Position numbers and translations under genes: made by a program. Below, piece after piece: positions 8,054 to 10,885 of a stretch of 10,885 nucleotides of DNA. The notes under the pieces were generated by a model that had not been told where the DNA came from, ran no database searches, and worked only from the letters and a program-made list of their open reading frames with translations. Numbering within the stretch: the first letter of the stretch is position 1; every line of letters begins with the position of its first letter. The DNA comes from Halothiobacillus neapolitanus. GTDB lineage: Bacteria; Pseudomonadota; Gammaproteobacteria; Halothiobacillales; Halothiobacillaceae. The stretch lies in NCBI GenBank assembly GCA_020722165.1, contig DYLI01000050.1, positions 1 through 10,885 of the forward strand, given 5' to 3'.

Positions 8054-10041
8054 CCATCTTGCGCAAAAAGCCCCCCTTGCCCGCGCTTTCCCCTGCCATG
8101 CGTTTACGCGTTTTGTGGGTCATCGGCATCATCGTGTTGCCGCATGTGCTGTTTCAGCCGCCGCCAATTAGCGTGTGGATTGCACTCGGCTTTGGCTGGC
8201 AGGCACTACATTTAACCCAACGCCTGCCCGCACCGCCGCTTTGGCTGTTGATACTTTTGAGCTTTGGCGGTATGGCGTTGGTCTTCGCCACGCAAAGCAC
8301 GCTAATCGGGCGCGACGGCGGGGTGAGTTTTATCCTCATGCTCACTACCCTCAAACTACTGGAAGCACGCAATTTGCGCGATGCGCGCATCGTCACCCTG
8401 CTTGGCGCATTCCTTCTATTCACCCTTTTCCTCTTCAACCAAAGCCCGCTGGCTGCACTGTGGTCACTGGCCAGTTTCGCCCTACTTATCAGCCTGCTCA
8501 ACGAGCTCAGCCACAACGCCGAGCCGCAGCCAATGGCCACCAGCGTCAAATCCAGCCTTATTCCGCTGGCCTACAGCCTGCCTTTGGCACTCGTACTGTT
8601 TGTCATCGTCCCTCGCCCCAACGCACCGTTGTTTGGCCTGCCGCAAACCACCCAAGCCAGCACCGGCTTATCCGATGAACTTGCGCCGGGTACGATTAGC
8701 CAACTTTCGCGCTCGCCCGAACTCGCCTTCCGTGCCACCTTTGCAGACACCGAACCCGCACAAAATCAGCTTTACTGGCGTGGCCCGGTGTTTTGGGGCT
8801 ACAACGGCCAAAGCTGGGATCGCCTACCGCCCGAATTTGCCCTGCAAAGCGCAGAACAAAAACAGCAGAGCCTCCTGCCGCATGGCGAAGCATTGCGCTA
8901 CAGCCTGATGCTTGAACCCACACACAGCAACATCCTGCCCGCACTGGATCGCCCGCTAAATGCACCGAGCGGCGCGCATCAACTTAATGACCACAGCTTG
9001 CGTTTCCTGCGCCAAATCGACACACGTCAACTGATTGAACTCACCAGCGAGCCGAACGCCAAGCTCGACCTGACGCTACCCGAACGCCTACGCAAACTCG
9101 CCTTGCAACTGCCCGCCGCCGACAACCCGCTCCTGCAAGACCTGGGTGCAAGCTGGCGAAATCTGCCAGCGCAAGCGCGCATTCAACGTGGCCTCGAACA
9201 CTTCAAAAACGAATCCTTTAGCTACACCCTCGAACCGCCCATTCTGCAAGAGCAAGATGGCATGGATGATTTCCTGTTCAACACCCGCGCCGGTTTTTGT
9301 GAGCACTACGCCACCAGCTTCGTATTGCTCATGCGCGCCGCAGGCCTGCCTGCCCGCGTCGTCACCGGCTACTTGGGCGGCGAGCGTCACCCCGATGGTT
9401 ACTGGATCGTGCGCCAAGGCGATGCCCATGCGTGGGCGGAAGTCTGGTTGGATGGCCAAGGTTGGGTGCGCACCGACCCCACCGCCAGCGTCGCCCCGGA
9501 GCGCATTGCGGGCGGCGCGGCAGCCGCTGTTCCCGCCAACGCCGCCCAACTTCCCGCCGCCTTGCGCCGCGATTTCGGTTTTCTGCATCAGGCTCGCCTG
9601 CGCTGGGATGGCTTCGATAACCGCTGGAATCGCTGGGTACTGGGCTTTGATGCCAGCGACCAGAAAAATTTATTGCAGGCCTTGGGCTGGGTGGGTAATC
9701 AAAACCTCAAGCTCTGGGGGCTGGTTGGCCTAAGCCTTGTGCTCAGCCTTATCGCCATCAAGCTTTTTCAACGCTGGCGCGCACAACCCAAACTGAGCCC
9801 ACAACAGCGCCTTTGGCACGCGTTTTTACAACAATTACGCCACCTTGGCGTTGAAATTATCCCCACAGAAGCCCCTCGCGCCCTATTGCAACGCCTGCAC
9901 AGACAGCGTGCGGAGATTGCGCCCCTAGCCGCCGAGTTCATCGAACATTACTTACAGTGGTGTTACGCGGCTGCATCCCCTGACGCACACACCAAGGCCA
10001 GACAGACTCTGGTTCAGCTCACAAAACAAGCCAAAGCATAA
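8050..10041 (+). CDS. tgpA: TgpA-like membrane-anchored transglutaminase (DUF3488/TGase/DUF4129)
   Basis: This is an integral inner-membrane protein with a eukaryotic-type transglutaminase core, expected on the periplasmic side. It has 663 residues, close to P. aeruginosa TgpA. The N-terminal DUF3488 region has about six hydrophobic segments between residues 17 and 190. A soluble region follows, then the transglutaminase domain with a complete Cys-His-Asp triad: C417 in RAGFCEHYA, H460 in DAHAWAEVW and D476 in TDPT. A further membrane segment lies at about 552-573, and the cytosolic tail (QRLWHAFLQQLRHLGVE) resembles DUF4129. The start at 8050 is set by the ATGA overlap with the DUF58 gene; GGCGGAAG just upstream may be a weak ribosome-binding site. 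An open frame back to 8023 is rejected. TgpA is required for viability in P. aeruginosa; its natural substrate is not known to me. The gene symbol rests on family and operon context. Confidence 0.93.
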   Translation: MTILRKKPPLPALSPAMRLRVLWVIGIIVLPHVLFQPPPISVWIALGFGWQALHLTQRLPAPPLWLLILLSFGGMALVFATQSTLIGRDGGVSFILMLTTLKLLEARNLRDARIVTLLGAFLLFTLFLFNQSPLAALWSLASFALLISLLNELSHNAEPQPMATSVKSSLIPLAYSLPLALVLFVIVPRPNAPLFGLPQTTQASTGLSDELAPGTISQLSRSPELAFRATFADTEPAQNQLYWRGPVFWGYNGQSWDRLPPEFALQSAEQKQQSLLPHGEALRYSLMLEPTHSNILPALDRPLNAPSGAHQLNDHSLRFLRQIDTRQLIELTSEPNAKLDLTLPERLRKLALQLPAADNPLLQDLGASWRNLPAQARIQRGLEHFKNESFSYTLEPPILQEQDGMDDFLFNTRAGFCEHYATSFVLLMRAAGLPARVVTGYLGGERHPDGYWIVRQGDAHAWAEVWLDGQGWVRTDPTASVAPERIAGGAAAAVPANAAQLPAALRRDFGFLHQARLRWDGFDNRWNRWVLGFDASDQKNLLQALGWVGNQNLKLWGLVGLSLVLSLIAIKLFQRWRAQPKLSPQQRLWHAFLQQLRHLGVEIIPTEAPRALLQRLHRQRAEIAPLAAEFIEHYLQWCYAAASPDAHTKARQTLVQLTKQAKA

Positions 10042-10081
10042 ACCCACGCTAATGCAGCATAAAAACATGCAAAGCGCAGAT

Positions 10082-10106
10082 TTTGAACCAAAGGGTATGA
10101 TTCAAA
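10082..10106. promoter_or_regulatory. Dyad and possible -10 box upstream of the DUF4395 gene
   Basis: TTTGAA (10082-10087) and TTCAAA (10101-10106) form a 6-bp inverted repeat with a 13-base spacer. Inside it, TATGAT (10096-10101) matches the -10 consensus at five of six positions, but no good -35 is present at the right distance. This could be a regulated promoter for the next gene. The rest of 10042-10195 shows no clear terminator after tgpA; a tiny GCAT/ATGC hairpin near 10058-10070 is too weak. Confidence 0.25.
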
Positions 10107-10195
10107 CTCAGTTACATGACCTAACGGGCAGCTGCAACACTTACAGCCACGCCGCGCCAAGGCCAATCCCCAATAGTCATCCCCGAGGCAACCCC

Positions 10196-10885
10196 ATGAT
10201 GCAGCTTCTTAAAAACCTCTGGTTCCGCGACACCAGCGAAACCGCGCCCTACATCAACGAAGTCGCCGTGCGCATTCGCGCCGGCATCCTGCTCATTATT
10301 CCTTTGTATATGACCCTGACCCTGATCGACGCGATTTGGGGCATGCGCTGGATTGTGGACGGCAACTCGCTCACCGATACGTTTGATACCGACTTTGACG
10401 GCCACACCATCTACGCCGCGCAAGTGATTAAGCGTACATGGGAATACACTGCGCAAACCTGGGTACTGTTCTACGGCCTGTTTGAAATGCTGGCGGGCAT
10501 GAGCGTCATCACCTCACGCCTCTCGCCCACCATCCTGATTTCCACTTTTCTTGCACGCAAAACCGCCCCCGTATGGAAACCGCTTGCACCCAAGCGTTTC
10601 GCCTGGACCATTGGCGCCATCCTGATTAGCGTATGCCTCGTATTCTTCAATCCCGTACCTGTGGCTGATTTCGTGAACGGCCTGGCCGGAAAGCCGTTGT
10701 TACCCGATACCGTGAGCTTTATGCCTTACTGGATTCCGCTAATTCTGGTCTGGGTCTGCCTAGGCTTCATGTGGATGGAAAGCGTGCTCGGCTTCTGCGT
10801 CGGCTGCAAGCTTCACGCCCTCTTCGTCAAACTCGGTTTCATTAAAGAAGAATGCGCAGCCTGCAATAACATCGACTGGGATGAA
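10196..10885 (+). CDS. DUF4395-type membrane protein with two CxxC motifs (3' end cut by window edge)
   Basis: The frame is open from ATG at 10196 to the right edge (230 codons, no stop visible). GAGG lies seven bases before this ATG, which is why it is preferred over the adjacent ATG at 10199. Hydrophobic segments lie at about 29-46, 88-106, 137-152 and 180-198. The C-terminal half resembles DUF4395: RLSPTILIS, then APKRFAWTIGA, then the hallmark ESVLGFCVGCKLHALF with C201 and C204. A second pair, C220 and C223 (ECAAC), follows 16 residues later. DUF4395 proteins are typically about 150 residues, so the first 80 or so residues here are an N-terminal extension. Paired cysteines beside a membrane helix suggest thiol redox or metal binding, but no function is established. 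It follows tgpA by 154 bases and may have its own promoter. Confidence 0.7.
   Translation, partial: MMQLLKNLWFRDTSETAPYINEVAVRIRAGILLIIPLYMTLTLIDAIWGMRWIVDGNSLTDTFDTDFDGHTIYAAQVIKRTWEYTAQTWVLFYGLFEMLAGMSVITSRLSPTILISTFLARKTAPVWKPLAPKRFAWTIGAILISVCLVFFNPVPVADFVNGLAGKPLLPDTVSFMPYWIPLILVWVCLGFMWMESVLGFCVGCKLHALFVKLGFIKEECAACNNIDWDE

Noticed and set aside
10121..10456. A 111-codon open frame on the minus strand
   Set aside because: It is antisense to the DUF4395 gene start, which has a ribosome-binding site, membrane segments and a family signature; the minus-strand product resembles nothing.
1..10885. Mobile element, prophage, CRISPR or defence island
   Set aside because: No transposase, integrase, terminal repeats, regularly spaced repeats or defence-gene motifs were seen. 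Although a tRNA gene is a common integration site, no duplicated tRNA 3' end is visible nearby.

Overview
The window looks like a chromosomal housekeeping segment of a proteobacterium. The gene order tig-clpP-clpX-lon, the close match of all four products to E. coli-type proteins, and the moxR / DUF58 / TgpA-type transglutaminase trio all point to a beta- or gammaproteobacterium. The sequence alone does not settle genus or class. Base composition and codon use look even across the window. I see no insertion sequence, integrase, phage gene, CRISPR array or obvious transferred DNA.

Left half, all on the minus strand, in order of transcription: tRNA-Leu(UAG) with its own promoter and Rho-independent terminator, then tig (trigger factor), clpP, a strong intergenic terminator, clpX and lon. 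The lon 3' end is cut by the left edge. Together these encode cytosolic protein quality control: trigger factor meets nascent chains at the ribosome, ClpX unfolds substrates and feeds them to the ClpP peptidase, and Lon degrades damaged proteins by itself. The clpP-clpX terminator and a heat-shock-like promoter candidate before lon suggest that clpX and lon are not simply the tail of one long transcript.

Right half, all on the plus strand: moxR (AAA+ ATPase), a DUF58 membrane protein and a tgpA-like membrane transglutaminase. They are joined by two 4-base ATGA stop/start overlaps, so they form a tightly coupled operon. Known cases of this trio are linked to cell-envelope functions; in Pseudomonas aeruginosa TgpA is needed for viability. 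After a 154-base gap, a DUF4395-type membrane protein with two CxxC pairs starts and runs off the right edge.

The two halves are divergent. The 188 bases between tRNA-Leu and moxR hold candidate promoters for both directions and four copies of an AGCGT/ACGCT pentamer, the most unexplained piece of non-coding sequence here. No gap between genes exceeds 300 bases. I found no clear evidence of an undescribed system. The best leads are the pentamer cluster, the CxxC-rich DUF4395 protein, the VIDQ variant in ClpX and the cramped tRNA terminator/tig junction.
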